Of a stretch of 64,000 nucleotides of DNA, positions 1 to 9,663 are shown piece after piece. The notes under the pieces were generated by a model, which worked only from the letters and a program-made list of their open reading frames with translations, had not been told where the DNA came from and did not search any database. Made by a program: the position numbers and the translations under genes. The stretch's first letter is position 1. Every line of letters starts with the position of its first letter. Source of the DNA: JAUIAI01 sp041396685 (GTDB lineage Bacteria > Pseudomonadota > Gammaproteobacteria > Burkholderiales > Burkholderiaceae_E); contig JAWKYD010000014.1 of NCBI GenBank assembly GCA_041396685.1, forward strand, positions 62,001-126,000, written 5' to 3'.

Positions 1-1263
1 GATCGCGCCACCGGTGTTGGTCAGTACGGTGTGCGAGGCCGAGGCCGCGGAGGCGGTAAAGAAGGGGTAGCCGCAGGTTCCGCCCTCGACCGAGACGATC
101 GCGCCCTCGGGCAGCCACGCGGCGATCGCGTGGGCGGCATTGGCCGGGCTGAGGGGGGCGTTGCCGGTCGAGGGTTGAAGGTGGGGGCGCGCGCCTTCGA
201 ACGGACGGCAGCCGAGCGACCGGGCGAGCATCTGCAACGCATGGGTGGCCGCCTCGGTGGGCGAGGCGAGCATCAGAAGCTTCTCTTCCGGGGCGATCAG
301 GCTGGGCGTATCGGGATAGGCGAAATAAGTGACCGGTGCCGCCGCGCCGGCCACCACCACCAGATCGGCCGCCGCCACCGCGGCAAAGGCGGGCTCGGGA
401 AAATACGGGAAACGCTCGGGCGCCGGCATCGCCAGGCCGCGATCGATGCGGGCCGGGAAGGTTTCGCAAAAGAAGCTGGCACCGATGCCGTCCGCGATGC
501 CCTGCGCAGCCCGCAGACCCGCTTCGCTGAGCGCGTCACCGCCCACCAGCAGCAGGATCCGCTTGCCGTTCACGGCACGCGCCACCCGCTCGACGCGGTC
601 GCCGGGCACCGACTGACGGATGGCGCGCGCAGAGTGAGTACTTGCTTGCGCGCTGCCTGAGGCTCGCTTCGGGACGGGTGCCGGATCGGCCTGCAGATCG
701 GCAGGGTAGACCACGGTCGCGATGCGCCCGCCCTCGTCGCCGGCCGCGATGGTGGCCTGGCGGGCGATGTCGGCCGGCGCATCCTTCGGGCCGATGAAGT
801 GCAGCCAGGCCGACACGGGGCGGGCCAGCGACTCGATGTCGCTGGTCAGGGGTGCGTCAAAGGGCAGATGGCGGGCCGCGTGGTCGCCGATCAGGTTGAC
901 GATCGGAGAGCGCGCTCGGCGCGCGTTGTGCAGGTTGGCGATGCCGTTTGCAAAGCCCGGGCCCAGGTGGGTAAGCGTGAGCGCCGGGCGACCGGTCATG
1001 CGCCCGTAGCCGTCGGCAGCGCCGGTGCAGACGCCTTCGAACAACGCGGGCACCAGCCGCCAGCCGGGCGAGGCGTCGAAGGCGCGCACGATGGCCAGTT
1101 CCGTGGTGCCCGGATTCGCGAAGCACAGTTCGATGCCGGCCGCACGGCAGCCATTCAGGAATGCGGCGGCGCCAGTCGGGCGGATGGCATCGTCGCCAGG
1201 GGCGGCAGAGTCCGTTTCAGCGGATGATCCGCTAAGTGAAGACCCACTCGAAGTGTTTGACAC
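1..1263 (-). CDS. ThDP-dependent acetolactate synthase-like enzyme, C-terminus cut by window edge
   Basis: Thiamine-diphosphate enzyme of the acetolactate synthase / benzoylformate decarboxylase superfamily, presumably cytoplasmic and acting on a 2-oxo acid; the substrate cannot be told. The 421 visible residues hold the N-terminal Pyr domain (about residues 25-190), where LFEGVCTGAADGYGRM carries the expected catalytic glutamate, a central domain, and the beginning of the PP domain (LPEGAIVSVEGG, then HTVLTNTGGAI at the edge). Relatives are about 510-550 residues, so roughly the last 100, including the GDG-type ThDP/Mg motif, lie outside. I chose the GTG start at 1263 because GGAG sits six bases before it and no in-frame ATG precedes the Pyr domain. 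It is divergent from the IclR gene at 1463, which probably controls it. Confident of the superfamily, not of the reaction. Confidence 0.85.
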   Translation of the reverse strand, partial: MSNTSSGSSLSGSSAETDSAAPGDDAIRPTGAAAFLNGCRAAGIELCFANPGTTELAIVRAFDASPGWRLVPALFEGVCTGAADGYGRMTGRPALTLTHLGPGFANGIANLHNARRARSPIVNLIGDHAARHLPFDAPLTSDIESLARPVSAWLHFIGPKDAPADIARQATIAAGDEGGRIATVVYPADLQADPAPVPKRASGSAQASTHSARAIRQSVPGDRVERVARAVNGKRILLLVGGDALSEAGLRAAQGIADGIGASFFCETFPARIDRGLAMPAPERFPYFPEPAFAAVAAADLVVVAGAAAPVTYFAYPDTPSLIAPEEKLLMLASPTEAATHALQMLARSLGCRPFEGARPHLQPSTGNAPLSPANAAHAIAAWLPEGAIVSVEGGTCGYPFFTASAASASHTVLTNTGGAI

Positions 1264-1282
1264 TTGCGTCTCCAATCCCGTT

Positions 1283-1303
1283 TGTTCGCAAAATAAGCGA
1301 ACA
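1283..1303. promoter_or_regulatory. Inverted repeat, candidate IclR operator
   Basis: A perfect 7-base inverted repeat, TGTTCGC and GCGAACA, is separated by seven A/T bases. It lies 20 bases upstream of the ThDP enzyme start and in the divergent region shared with the IclR gene. Short inverted repeats around an A/T centre are usual for IclR-family operators. A second palindrome, TCGAT-N6-ATCGA, is at 1339-1354. The assignment to the neighbouring regulator is inferred from position. Confidence 0.55.
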
Positions 1304-1462
1304 GAGACGCTTCGTCAATGCTTTCGCTTCGTTCGGAGTCGATCAAATTATCGAAACTAGCGAATTTGCTTATCAACAGCGGGAGTTTTGCGTGACCGAT
1401 CTTCATCGATCTCCGAAAATCGGGCATTCTGAACAGGGAACGACTCCCGCATCATTTCACCC

Positions 1463-2281
1463 ATGGCACGACTCGATCGAATCCTGAGCCTCCTGGACAG
1501 CTTCGGCGGTGGCACGCCGGTGGCAACTGCCGAGCAGTTGAGCGCCCGTACCGGCCTGCCGATCGCGACCACCTACCGGTACATCCGCGAGTTGTCGGAC
1601 GCCGGCCTGCTCGTGCGGCTGCCGCGCGGCTATGCGCCGGGCCCGCGCATCATCGAATGGGATTGCATGGTGCGCAGCCACGACCCGCTGTTGGCCGAAA
1701 GCCGTGAGGTCATCCGCGAGCTGGTCGCCGACACGGGTCTCGAACTGCTGCTCAGCCAGCTCTACGGCGACAAGATCGTCAACGTGCATTACGAGCACAG
1801 CGCCGGCAACGCGCCGCTCGAGCTGGGCCGCGGGCGCGTCATGCCGCTGTTCAGGGGCTCGACCTCGCGTGTGATACTGGCCTCGATGCGAAGCCGTCAG
1901 CTTCGCCGGCTCTACGACGCGCATGCGAACGACCCCGACGTTCTCAGGATCGGCGGCGATTGGCGTGCCTTCAGCCGCGCGATGGCCGACGTCCGTAAGC
2001 AAGGCTCGGCGATGACCATCGGCGAACTGCGCCACCGCAATGTCGGCATCGCGGCACCCATCTTCGGCGACGCCAATCACGTGCTGGGCTCGCTGACCCT
2101 GATCAGCGGCGAGGCGCGCTTTCGCATGTTCCGCGAAGACTATCTTCACGAGCGCGTGATCGATGCCGCCAAGCGCATCACCGGTCGCCTGGCCGCCAGC
2201 GAGAATGGCGCGCAACCGTCCGTCCGCCACGATGGGCTTGGTGACGCACCAGTACTAGCGGCCTTGAGCGCAAGTAAGTAG
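1463..2281 (+). CDS. IclR-family transcriptional regulator
   Basis: DNA-binding regulator of 272 residues, the usual IclR length. Residues 1-65 form the winged helix-turn-helix (RILSLLDSFGGG at the N-terminus, recognition segment around TGLPIATTYRYIRELSDAG). Residues about 80-250 are the IclR effector-binding domain, with the typical stretch ELRHRNVGIAAPIFG near residue 190. The start ATG at 1463 opens directly with the HTH, but no clear Shine-Dalgarno is visible. It is transcribed away from the ThDP enzyme gene across a 199-base region holding two palindromes, and the sulfatase gene follows 251 bases downstream on the same strand. It probably controls one or both neighbours in response to an aromatic or organic acid; the effector is unknown. 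Confidence 0.9.
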   Translation: MARLDRILSLLDSFGGGTPVATAEQLSARTGLPIATTYRYIRELSDAGLLVRLPRGYAPGPRIIEWDCMVRSHDPLLAESREVIRELVADTGLELLLSQLYGDKIVNVHYEHSAGNAPLELGRGRVMPLFRGSTSRVILASMRSRQLRRLYDAHANDPDVLRIGGDWRAFSRAMADVRKQGSAMTIGELRHRNVGIAAPIFGDANHVLGSLTLISGEARFRMFREDYLHERVIDAAKRITGRLAASENGAQPSVRHDGLGDAPVLAALSASK

Positions 2282-2532
2282 TCGCTTTTCCCGGCTGCGT
2301 CGCGCTCGTTGGCGAGCGTCGACGGCGATCCAGCGCAAGGGTGGAGGCATTCCGAACACCCCCGGGCCCCCGTGAACCACCACCGCAGAGCCCACCCGAA
2401 CGAGCGCCGAAACGATGCACCCTGAGCCGGCCCCGATCCCCCTGGAGCGACCCCAAGCACCCCTCGCGTGACACCCAACCGCCCCCGAGTGTTCCTGCGC
2501 GACCCCTGACAGCCTGCCAACGGAGCGAGACC

Positions 2533-3996
2533 ATGACGCACCGGTCCGAAGCCAAGCCCATCCGCCAAATCGTGATCCTGTGCAGCGACGAGCACGATCC
2601 CCGCCACACCGGTTTTGCCGGCAGCCCGGTGGCCCGAACGCCGAATCTCGACCGGCTGGCCGCGCGCTCGACGGTGTTCAGCCGGGCCTATACGGCAAGC
2701 CCGATCTGTGTGCCGGCGCGCGCCAGTCTGGCCACCGGTCACTGGGTGCATACCCACCGCTGCTGGGACAATGCCATCGCCTACGCCGGACAGCTGCCCT
2801 CGTGGGGTCATGCGCTGCAGCGGGCCGGCATCGGCGTGGAATCGATCGGCAAACTGCACTACCGCGACGCCGAGGCCGACACCGGCTTCGATCGTCAGAT
2901 CGAGGCCGCGCATATCGTCGGCGGCGCCGGGCAGGTCTGGGGCTGCGTGCGCGATCCGCTGCCCGCAACAGGTGGTGGCGCCGGCCTGTTCCGCCGCATG
3001 GGCGCGGGCGAAAGCGACTACAACCGCTTCGACAAACGTGTCGCCGACGGTGCGATCGACTGGCTGCGCCAGCGCGCCGAGTCGCCGGGCGGGCCGCCGG
3101 CCGCCTTGTTCGTCGGCATGGTGGCGCCACATTTCCCGCTCGTGGTGCCGCAGCAGTACCTCGATCTCTACCCGGATGACTCTTTGCCCTGGCCCAAGCT
3201 GCGCCCGGAGACCGGCTATGTGCGCCACCCCTGGGTGCAGCGCCAGGCCGACTTCAACGAGCTCGATGCCCAGCTCGGCACCGACGAGCGCCGGCGCCTG
3301 GCGATCCGCAGCTATCTCGGCCTGGTGAGCTTCCTCGACGAGCGCATCGGCCAGGTGCTCGATGCCATCGATGCGCTGGGCCTGTCCGACGACACCCTGG
3401 TCATCCACATCAGCGACCACGGCGACAACCTCGGCGCGCGCGGCATGTGGAACAAGTCGCTGCTGTATCGCGAGAGCACCCAGGTGCCGATGCTGGTGGC
3501 CGGCCCGGGCGTGCCGCAGCGCGAATGTCGCACCAACACCAGTCTGGTCGACATCTACCCCACGGTATTGCAGGCGCTCGGCCTTCCCCACCACGACGCC
3601 ACCCGACCGGGCCGCTCACTGCTCGAACTGGCCGACGAGCCCGACCGGTCGCGCATCGTGTTCAGCGAGTATCACGCCATCGGCTCGCCGAGCGGCGCGT
3701 TCATGGTCGCCGACGAACGCTTCAAGCTACACCACTACGTGGGCTACGAGCCCGAGTTGTTCGATCTGCTCGACGATCCCGAAGAGACGCGCAGCGTGCA
3801 TGCGCGGCAGGAGCATCGCGCGCGGCTCGAGTCGTTGCAGGCCGCACTGCGCGCGATCGTCGATCCCGAGGCGGTCGACCGGCTGGCCAAGGACGACCAG
3901 AATGTCTTCGTCGAGCGGTTTGGTGGGCGCGAGAAAGTGCTGGGGATGGAGCGGTTCGGGGCGACACCCGTGCCAGGCAGTCACGGATCGAGGTAG
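2533..3996 (+). CDS. Sulfatase family hydrolase (type I, formylglycine motif)
   Basis: Alkaline-phosphatase-superfamily sulfatase of 487 residues that would hydrolyse a sulfate ester or related monoester. The formylglycine signature is CVPAR at residues 59-63, followed by SLATGH. Metal-site elements are CSDEH near residue 18 and SDHGDNLG near residue 294. No signal peptide is seen, so the enzyme is probably cytoplasmic. The frame stays open upstream, but the proline-rich translation there looks non-coding; ATG 2533 is preceded by GGAG (2522-2525) and begins the first conserved strand. Its modifying formylglycine-generating enzyme is not in the window. Choline sulfatase and phosphonate monoester hydrolase are related families, so the substrate is open. 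It follows the IclR gene and may belong to its regulon. Confidence 0.85.
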   Translation: MTHRSEAKPIRQIVILCSDEHDPRHTGFAGSPVARTPNLDRLAARSTVFSRAYTASPICVPARASLATGHWVHTHRCWDNAIAYAGQLPSWGHALQRAGIGVESIGKLHYRDAEADTGFDRQIEAAHIVGGAGQVWGCVRDPLPATGGGAGLFRRMGAGESDYNRFDKRVADGAIDWLRQRAESPGGPPAALFVGMVAPHFPLVVPQQYLDLYPDDSLPWPKLRPETGYVRHPWVQRQADFNELDAQLGTDERRRLAIRSYLGLVSFLDERIGQVLDAIDALGLSDDTLVIHISDHGDNLGARGMWNKSLLYRESTQVPMLVAGPGVPQRECRTNTSLVDIYPTVLQALGLPHHDATRPGRSLLELADEPDRSRIVFSEYHAIGSPSGAFMVADERFKLHHYVGYEPELFDLLDDPEETRSVHARQEHRARLESLQAALRAIVDPEAVDRLAKDDQNVFVERFGGREKVLGMERFGATPVPGSHGSR

Positions 3997-4113
3997 TCGT
4001 GCTGAACGCACGCGGTGCGCCTGGCGATCGCGTGCGAATCAACAGCACTTGCGCGTGTATCAGCGACCGCCCGACCCCAACGCAACGCCCAACGCAACGC
4101 CCAGCGCAACGCC

Positions 4114-4770
4114 TCAGCCGATGGACCCCATTTCCCCGGAAGGCTCGATCTCTTCGAGTCGGCCGGTGTCGACGTCGTAGACGAAGCCGCGCACGCTGAT
4201 CGCGTCGTCCCCCTCGGTCGGCAACCACGGATGATTCAGAATCGCCGACATGCCCCGGCGCACGTCCCATGCCAGGCGCGTGCGAGCCGTGTCATCGTCG
4301 GCGTCGAGCGGTTGCGGCGCGCCCCGAAACGCATGGAACGCCGCCGGGGTGGACGCATGCGCAGCGCAGCCGACGAAGCTTCGGCTGGTCGCCTGGCTGA
4401 GCATCTTGCCGGCGGCCGGGTCGCCCTCGAGGCCCGCCTTGAGAAGATCGTCGGTGAACGCGAGCATGCCGCAGCGGGTGTGGTGAACCAGAATGAACTC
4501 GCGCGTGTTCAGCAGGTGGTGAGAAATGATCAGGCAGCGGATCGCATCGTCGGTGACCACCCCGCCGGCATTGCGGATGATGTGTGCCTCACCCGTCTGC
4601 AGACCGAGCAGATCTTCCACATCGAGCCGCGCGTCCATACAGGCGACCACGGCGACCCGCTTGGACGGCTGGATCGGCTGCCGACCCGGGTGCTTGGGGT
4701 CGTGCACCGGCGTGCCGGCGGCGTATTTGGCGTTGTTGTCGAGCAGTTCGTCGGTGGTGCTGCGGGCCAT
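4114..4770 (-). CDS. Beta-class carbonic anhydrase
   Basis: Catalyses reversible hydration of CO2 to bicarbonate with a zinc ion in the cytoplasm. The beta-class zinc site is visible: CMDAR (Cys44, Asp46, Arg48) and HTRC (His97, Cys100), with the conserved IIRNAGG between them. Length is 218 residues, about 40 longer than the compact bacterial members; the extra sequence is an Ala/Asp-rich segment after residue 115 that contains SFVGCAAHAS. The start at 4770 has GGAG eight to ten bases upstream. It is convergent with the sulfatase gene and divergent from the RHS gene, with no obvious operon partner. Family assignment is firm; the inserted segment is the only oddity. Confidence 0.92.
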   Translation of the reverse strand: MARSTTDELLDNNAKYAAGTPVHDPKHPGRQPIQPSKRVAVVACMDARLDVEDLLGLQTGEAHIIRNAGGVVTDDAIRCLIISHHLLNTREFILVHHTRCGMLAFTDDLLKAGLEGDPAAGKMLSQATSRSFVGCAAHASTPAAFHAFRGAPQPLDADDDTARTRLAWDVRRGMSAILNHPWLPTEGDDAISVRGFVYDVDTGRLEEIEPSGEMGSIG

Positions 4771-5130
4771 GATGTGTCTCCTGGAGTTTGAATGGCAGCG
4801 GACTTCGGTCGCAGTGGGCCGGGTGCCGGCATGGCACGCGTCACGAGCCAGAGGCTTCGCGCCGGCTGGCAGAAAAACCGTCCGCGAGGGCAGTCTACGC
4901 CCACGACGCCGCCGCTGCCCGACTGCCAACACCGATCGCGAATCGACCGTGCAAGACGCCGCCGCTCGCATCTGATTTAGACGACAGCAGTGGGCCCGCG
5001 AGGTCTGCCGATCGCCGCCACGAGCAGGGCAGACGAGTCTTGCGTGTCGGGCGGCCCGCCCGACCGGGCTAAGCCAACCGTCCGTGGCGTGGCCGGTATC
5101 GGCGAGCGTGCCCGCGGCAATGATCGATGC
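4771..5130. other. Intergenic, no gene seen
   Basis: This 360-base divergent region between the carbonic anhydrase and RHS genes should hold both promoters. Open frames cross it on both strands, but their translations look like non-coding Arg/Ala/Pro-rich sequence. I see no convincing palindrome or terminator. Confidence 0.5.
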
Positions 5131-8100
5131 ATGAATCATTGCACCATGCATCCCCGTCCCCGCGGTCCGTTCCGCCGCCGTTGGCGTCAGGCCCTGGTGT
5201 CGCTCATGCTGTGCCTGCCCGTCGCGGCCCTGGCCTGCGGTGCCCAGGGCGGTGACGAGCGCGAACCCAAGAAACAACTGATCTGCGACCCCAATGCCCC
5301 GGTCGCCAGCCACCCGGCCACCGATCCCCCGGTGGCCACCGGCAACCCGATCGACCCGATCACGGGCAACAAATACCTGCTGCAGCGCGACGCCGTCTGG
5401 GCCGGCGGCCTGGTGCTCGCGCGCCACTACAACAGCCGCAACGACTTCCCGTCCAGTCTGGGTCCGGGCTGGCGTCATGGCTTCGAGGTCGTGCTGGCGA
5501 TTCACAAACGCGGCAAGCGGCGGCGCGCGCAGATCATCCAGGGCGATGGCCGGCGCATCGTCTTCGAGGCCGCTGCCAAGTCGCCGGCCGGCGGGCGGCA
5601 CTTGCGCGCCCTGGAGCCGGGCTACGGTCAACTGCGCCATCGGCCCGACGGCCCGCCCGACCGGCAGTACGAATGGCGCTGGCGCGATGGCACCCGGCTC
5701 AGCTTCGATCACCTGGGCCGCATGAGTGCCGCGGCGCACGCCGACGGCCGGCGCTTCACGCTGCACTATGGCAAGCGCCGCTGCCAGTTGCTGCGCGTCA
5801 GCACGCCAAGCGGCGATAGTCTGAGCTTCGCCTATCGGGGCGACGATTGCCGCGTGGCCGCCGTCACGATGCCCGACCGGCAACGCATCGTCTATCGCTA
5901 CGACGCCCAGGGCGTGCTGACCACGGTTCTGGCAAACGATCGGCTGCGTTGGCGCTTCGAATACGACGACGCCCATCGCGCAGCGTTGGTGCGTGTCATC
6001 GACGCCCAGGGCAAGGTGCGCGGCGAGTTCGCCTATGAACCCCAGGGCAGGGCGGTGGCCTCGGCCCTCGAGAACGGCCGCGACGCGATCACGGTCGACT
6101 ACCGTCTGCCGAGCGAGCCCGGGGGCATCGGCGAGAGCCACATCCGCGACGCCGTTGGTCGTCAGACGCGGCTGCGCTGGCGACTCGATGTGCGCAGCCA
6201 GGTGCGACAAGCGTTGTCCGTCGTGGGCGAACGCTGTGTCGCCTGCCCGCCCGTGGGCCGGTCATGGCGCTACGACAGCGCCGGACGGTTGTTGCAGAGT
6301 ACGCAATCCGATGGCGACATAAGCGTCGATCTACGGCGCGATGCGCTCGGGCGCATCATCGGGCGCACGGTTCGAACCGGCGCGAGGGCGCGCCACTGGT
6401 GGTTCGGATACGACACCTCCGATGGCTTCGATCGCCTGCGCAGCATCGAAACCGACTCGATCAATCCCGACGCACGCCATCGGCTCGATCTGCACTACGA
6501 CACATTCGACCGCCTGATCGCCGTCGATGAAACCGGCTGGCAGCCGGATCTGGCAAGTGTCGAGCCGGTCGGCAATCAATGGCGCTTCAAGCGCTTCACG
6601 AAGCTTCATCGCCGACGCAGCATCGTCTACGGCACGCGCGGTCCGGCAGCGGATCGCATCATTGAAATGGCGGTGAACGGACAACGGCTGGCCAGCTACC
6701 GCTACGATGCCCGTGGTGCGCTCGCGGCGAGCACCGATGCCACCGGCCTGCAATGGCGCTACCAGCACGATGCGTTCGGCAGGCTCACCGGCATCGAGCG
6801 GCCCGATGGCAGCCGCTGGCAGGCGCATTGGCACGAGGCCGGAGTACGCATCACGGACCACGGCGTCGTCACCGACCTCGGCCTTGCGCCCGATGGCCTG
6901 GTCGCGAGCGTGCGCCCGAGCAACGCGCCCGGCCTCGGGTTCGAGCGTGATCCGAACGGCCTGATCACCGCGATCACGAGCGACGACGGCCACCGCATCG
7001 ACCTGGCCGTCGGGGCGGCCTTCCTGCGCCCCGCTGCCGGCGGCATACGGGCCGGCGCCGTGCCACCTCGCGACCCGAGACGCAAGACGAGCTCCACCCC
7101 ACCTCGCAACGCCATCATCACGATCGAGCGCCCCGACCTGGGCGAGCGCGCGTTCTGGGTCGTCGACGACTTCGGCCGCAAGATCGCCCAGATCGACGCG
7201 GCCATCGGCGTGCGCCGCTGGGCCTACGACGCGCGCGATCAAGTGGTGGCGCGCGTCGACAGTCGCGGCAACGCGCACCGCATCGACCGCGACGCCGCCG
7301 GGCGCGTGCTGCGCATCGAAGATTCCCGAGCGCGCCCCCTGGTCGTGTTCACCTACGGCGCGGGCCGCCCGACCTCGCGCACAGACAGCGTCCAGGCCGA
7401 GCAGAACGAATACGACGACACCGGCCGCCTCGCCTCCCGCAACATCACCCTTCGCGACCCCGCTTCGGGGCAACGCGTCGGCCCGGTCAGGCTCGCCTAT
7501 CGGGTCGACCCGCGCGGCCGCCTGGCCGAGCGCAGCCTGCACGACGGCTTCGCGTTGCGTTACCGCTGGCACGACGACAACACCCTTGCCGGCATCGACC
7601 TGATCGAGCCGGGCGGCGCCACCAGCGTTCTCGTCACCGATTGCCGCTGGCTGCCGTTCTCCGGCGGCGCCAACGGCCTGCTCGCCGCTCGCTTCGGCAA
7701 CGGCACGCAACTGCTTCGGCGCATCGATTCCCAGCTTCGCACTCTGGCCGTGCGCCATGTGCCGGCGCCGGGCTCGAGTGACGCACTACCCATCGTGTCA
7801 CGACGCATCGACGCCGCCGGCCTGACCAGCGCCTGGAGCGACGGTTCCGAGTGGCATGCTCTTCGGTACGACGACAAGGGCCAGCTGATCGCCGATGGTG
7901 CATCGCGATGGACCTACCAGCGCGACGGAACGCCGCATACGCGGGGGTCGAATCCGACGCTCGCCAGCGGCGCCAGGTTCTGGTTCGATCGAGCCGCGAT
8001 GCTGCGCGTTGCCCTGGGCGCGTCGGGCCGCCCCGTTCGCTATCTGCACAACGCCGCCGGCGAGCGCGTCGCGAAGATCCGCCCGGGCCGCCCGCAAGAC

Positions 8101-9663
8101 ACCCAGTGGTTCATCAACGAAGGGCGCCGGCCCTCGATGATGCTCGATGCAAACGGCAATCTACGCCGGGTGTTCATCACACTCGACCATCTGCCGGTGG
8201 CCGTCATCGACATCACGGGCCGGCAGGCAAGGGTGTCATGGATCCACGCCGACTACCGAGGTCTGCCGCGTGCGCTGTCCGACCAGCACGGCGCCATGCG
8301 CTGGAGCGGCGAATACGGTGCGTACGGTGATCTCACCGCCGCCCGTTGGCATGGTCAACCCATGCAGGGCTTCGGCGTGGATTCCGACCACGGTCTGCCC
8401 TCACCCGTGCCCATGCGTTTGCCCGGCCAGTACCACGATGCCGAGACCGGCCTGCATCACAACGACCTGCGCAACTTCGATCCGCGCGCGGCCCGCTACC
8501 TCACGCCCGACCCGCTCGGCCTGCGCCCAACGGGGCTGCGCTACGCCTATGCCGAGAACCAACCCTACGACCGCGCAGACCCCCTCGGGCTCTACGAGAT
8601 CGACATCCACTACTACATGACCTATTTCATCGCCCGCACCGCGGGCATCGAGCACGAGGCGGCCTACCGCATTGCGCTGGCGGCTCAGGGCATCGATGAC
8701 AATGTCCTGACCCAGCCCATCAACATCAACGAGCAGGGAGAGCCAGACTACCTCGCAAGTGTCGCGACCAATCAAGACAGGCTGCTGGCCTATCACTTCG
8801 TGCTCTCGGAACGCCAGACTGACTACCTCTCTCCAACCGCCTATGCACTGATGCAGGGTACGTACAGTCTCGTGGGGCTCCCGCCGCCGCTAACCGTTCC
8901 CGGCCCAAACGGAACCGTCGGCATTCAAACGATTCGAAACCCACCAGCGAGCACGCCGCTGTCCAACCCAAACAGCCCGCAGCTCGAGCGCCTGATGAGC
9001 GCGGCACTTGCAAACGACGATCCCTGCGCTCGCGCCCATCTATTGGGTGAGTTCGTGCACGCCTTCCAAGACACCTTCTCTCATCGCGATGAATCAAACC
9101 GGCCATACTCTCCCACTGACCCGATACTGAATCTGGGCGTCGGTCACGGCGCCGACATGCACGACCCCGACTGGACGTTCAATCATACGAACCGCCAATG
9201 GTTCGAGGCGGTTCCCGCACCCAGTGGCGTCGCCTGGGTGCCTCACATCGACACGCCAGACGGCCAGGCGCGCATCAACTATTCGGACTGGAACGTGAAC
9301 GAAGATCGAACGCTCCAGATGGAGCGGGACCTGCACGCGCTGCTCTCGCGGTTCGGCGACGCCAACCAGGCGGTACCTTTCGAGATGATCGAAGACGTCC
9401 TGAGGGACTTCAATGCGACGCGGGAGTGGGACCGAGAGGGAATCAATCATGCGGAATCATTCCCTGGAAAGCTTTCAATTCTTGAAGGCGAATTAGAGGC
9501 TCTGGGCTACCAGGTCGATTCATCAACGGTTCGATTTTTGAGCGGTCCAAACGGGGAGCCGGCCACTGCTCAGTACAATCGCCAGCGTGCAATTGACAAC
9601 AGAAATTCCGCTCTTTGCGGCGGCGACCTGCCGACCGGCGTCATAGCCGCATCATGCAATTAG
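5131..9663 (+). CDS. Exported RHS-repeat protein with metal-hydrolase-like C-terminal domain
   Basis: Large RHS/YD-repeat protein of 1510 residues. A basic N-terminus and hydrophobic stretch (ALVSLMLCLPVAALA) look like a Sec signal peptide. A DUF6531-like opening follows (GNPIDPITGNKYL), then many YD repeats, and the RHS core closes at about residue 1150 with DPLGLY. The last ~355 residues are unrelated to the repeats. They begin with DIHYYMTYFIARTAG and contain LLGEFVHAFQDTFSHR near residue 1305, a His/Asp pattern like DUF6765 and zinc-dependent phospholipase C / S1-P1 nuclease folds. RHS proteins typically encase a variable C-terminal toxin, so a hydrolase effector is inferred. ATG 5131 was chosen because it immediately precedes the signal peptide; ATG 5146 is an alternative. 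The beta-helix gene overlaps its 3' end by ten bases. No secretion genes are nearby. Confidence 0.85.
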   Translation: MNHCTMHPRPRGPFRRRWRQALVSLMLCLPVAALACGAQGGDEREPKKQLICDPNAPVASHPATDPPVATGNPIDPITGNKYLLQRDAVWAGGLVLARHYNSRNDFPSSLGPGWRHGFEVVLAIHKRGKRRRAQIIQGDGRRIVFEAAAKSPAGGRHLRALEPGYGQLRHRPDGPPDRQYEWRWRDGTRLSFDHLGRMSAAAHADGRRFTLHYGKRRCQLLRVSTPSGDSLSFAYRGDDCRVAAVTMPDRQRIVYRYDAQGVLTTVLANDRLRWRFEYDDAHRAALVRVIDAQGKVRGEFAYEPQGRAVASALENGRDAITVDYRLPSEPGGIGESHIRDAVGRQTRLRWRLDVRSQVRQALSVVGERCVACPPVGRSWRYDSAGRLLQSTQSDGDISVDLRRDALGRIIGRTVRTGARARHWWFGYDTSDGFDRLRSIETDSINPDARHRLDLHYDTFDRLIAVDETGWQPDLASVEPVGNQWRFKRFTKLHRRRSIVYGTRGPAADRIIEMAVNGQRLASYRYDARGALAASTDATGLQWRYQHDAFGRLTGIERPDGSRWQAHWHEAGVRITDHGVVTDLGLAPDGLVASVRPSNAPGLGFERDPNGLITAITSDDGHRIDLAVGAAFLRPAAGGIRAGAVPPRDPRRKTSSTPPRNAIITIERPDLGERAFWVVDDFGRKIAQIDAAIGVRRWAYDARDQVVARVDSRGNAHRIDRDAAGRVLRIEDSRARPLVVFTYGAGRPTSRTDSVQAEQNEYDDTGRLASRNITLRDPASGQRVGPVRLAYRVDPRGRLAERSLHDGFALRYRWHDDNTLAGIDLIEPGGATSVLVTDCRWLPFSGGANGLLAARFGNGTQLLRRIDSQLRTLAVRHVPAPGSSDALPIVSRRIDAAGLTSAWSDGSEWHALRYDDKGQLIADGASRWTYQRDGTPHTRGSNPTLASGARFWFDRAAMLRVALGASGRPVRYLHNAAGERVAKIRPGRPQDTQWFINEGRRPSMMLDANGNLRRVFITLDHLPVAVIDITGRQARVSWIHADYRGLPRALSDQHGAMRWSGEYGAYGDLTAARWHGQPMQGFGVDSDHGLPSPVPMRLPGQYHDAETGLHHNDLRNFDPRAARYLTPDPLGLRPTGLRYAYAENQPYDRADPLGLYEIDIHYYMTYFIARTAGIEHEAAYRIALAAQGIDDNVLTQPININEQGEPDYLASVATNQDRLLAYHFVLSERQTDYLSPTAYALMQGTYSLVGLPPPLTVPGPNGTVGIQTIRNPPASTPLSNPNSPQLERLMSAALANDDPCARAHLLGEFVHAFQDTFSHRDESNRPYSPTDPILNLGVGHGADMHDPDWTFNHTNRQWFEAVPAPSGVAWVPHIDTPDGQARINYSDWNVNEDRTLQMERDLHALLSRFGDANQAVPFEMIEDVLRDFNATREWDREGINHAESFPGKLSILEGELEALGYQVDSSTVRFLSGPNGEPATAQYNRQRAIDNRNSALCGGDLPTGVIAASCN

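Noticed and set aside
4114..6210. A 698-codon open frame on the minus strand that extends the carbonic anhydrase frame through the start of the RHS gene
   Set aside because: The upstream part has no family features, lacks a ribosome site and is antisense to an obvious RHS gene. The true start is at 4770 where the conserved protein begins.
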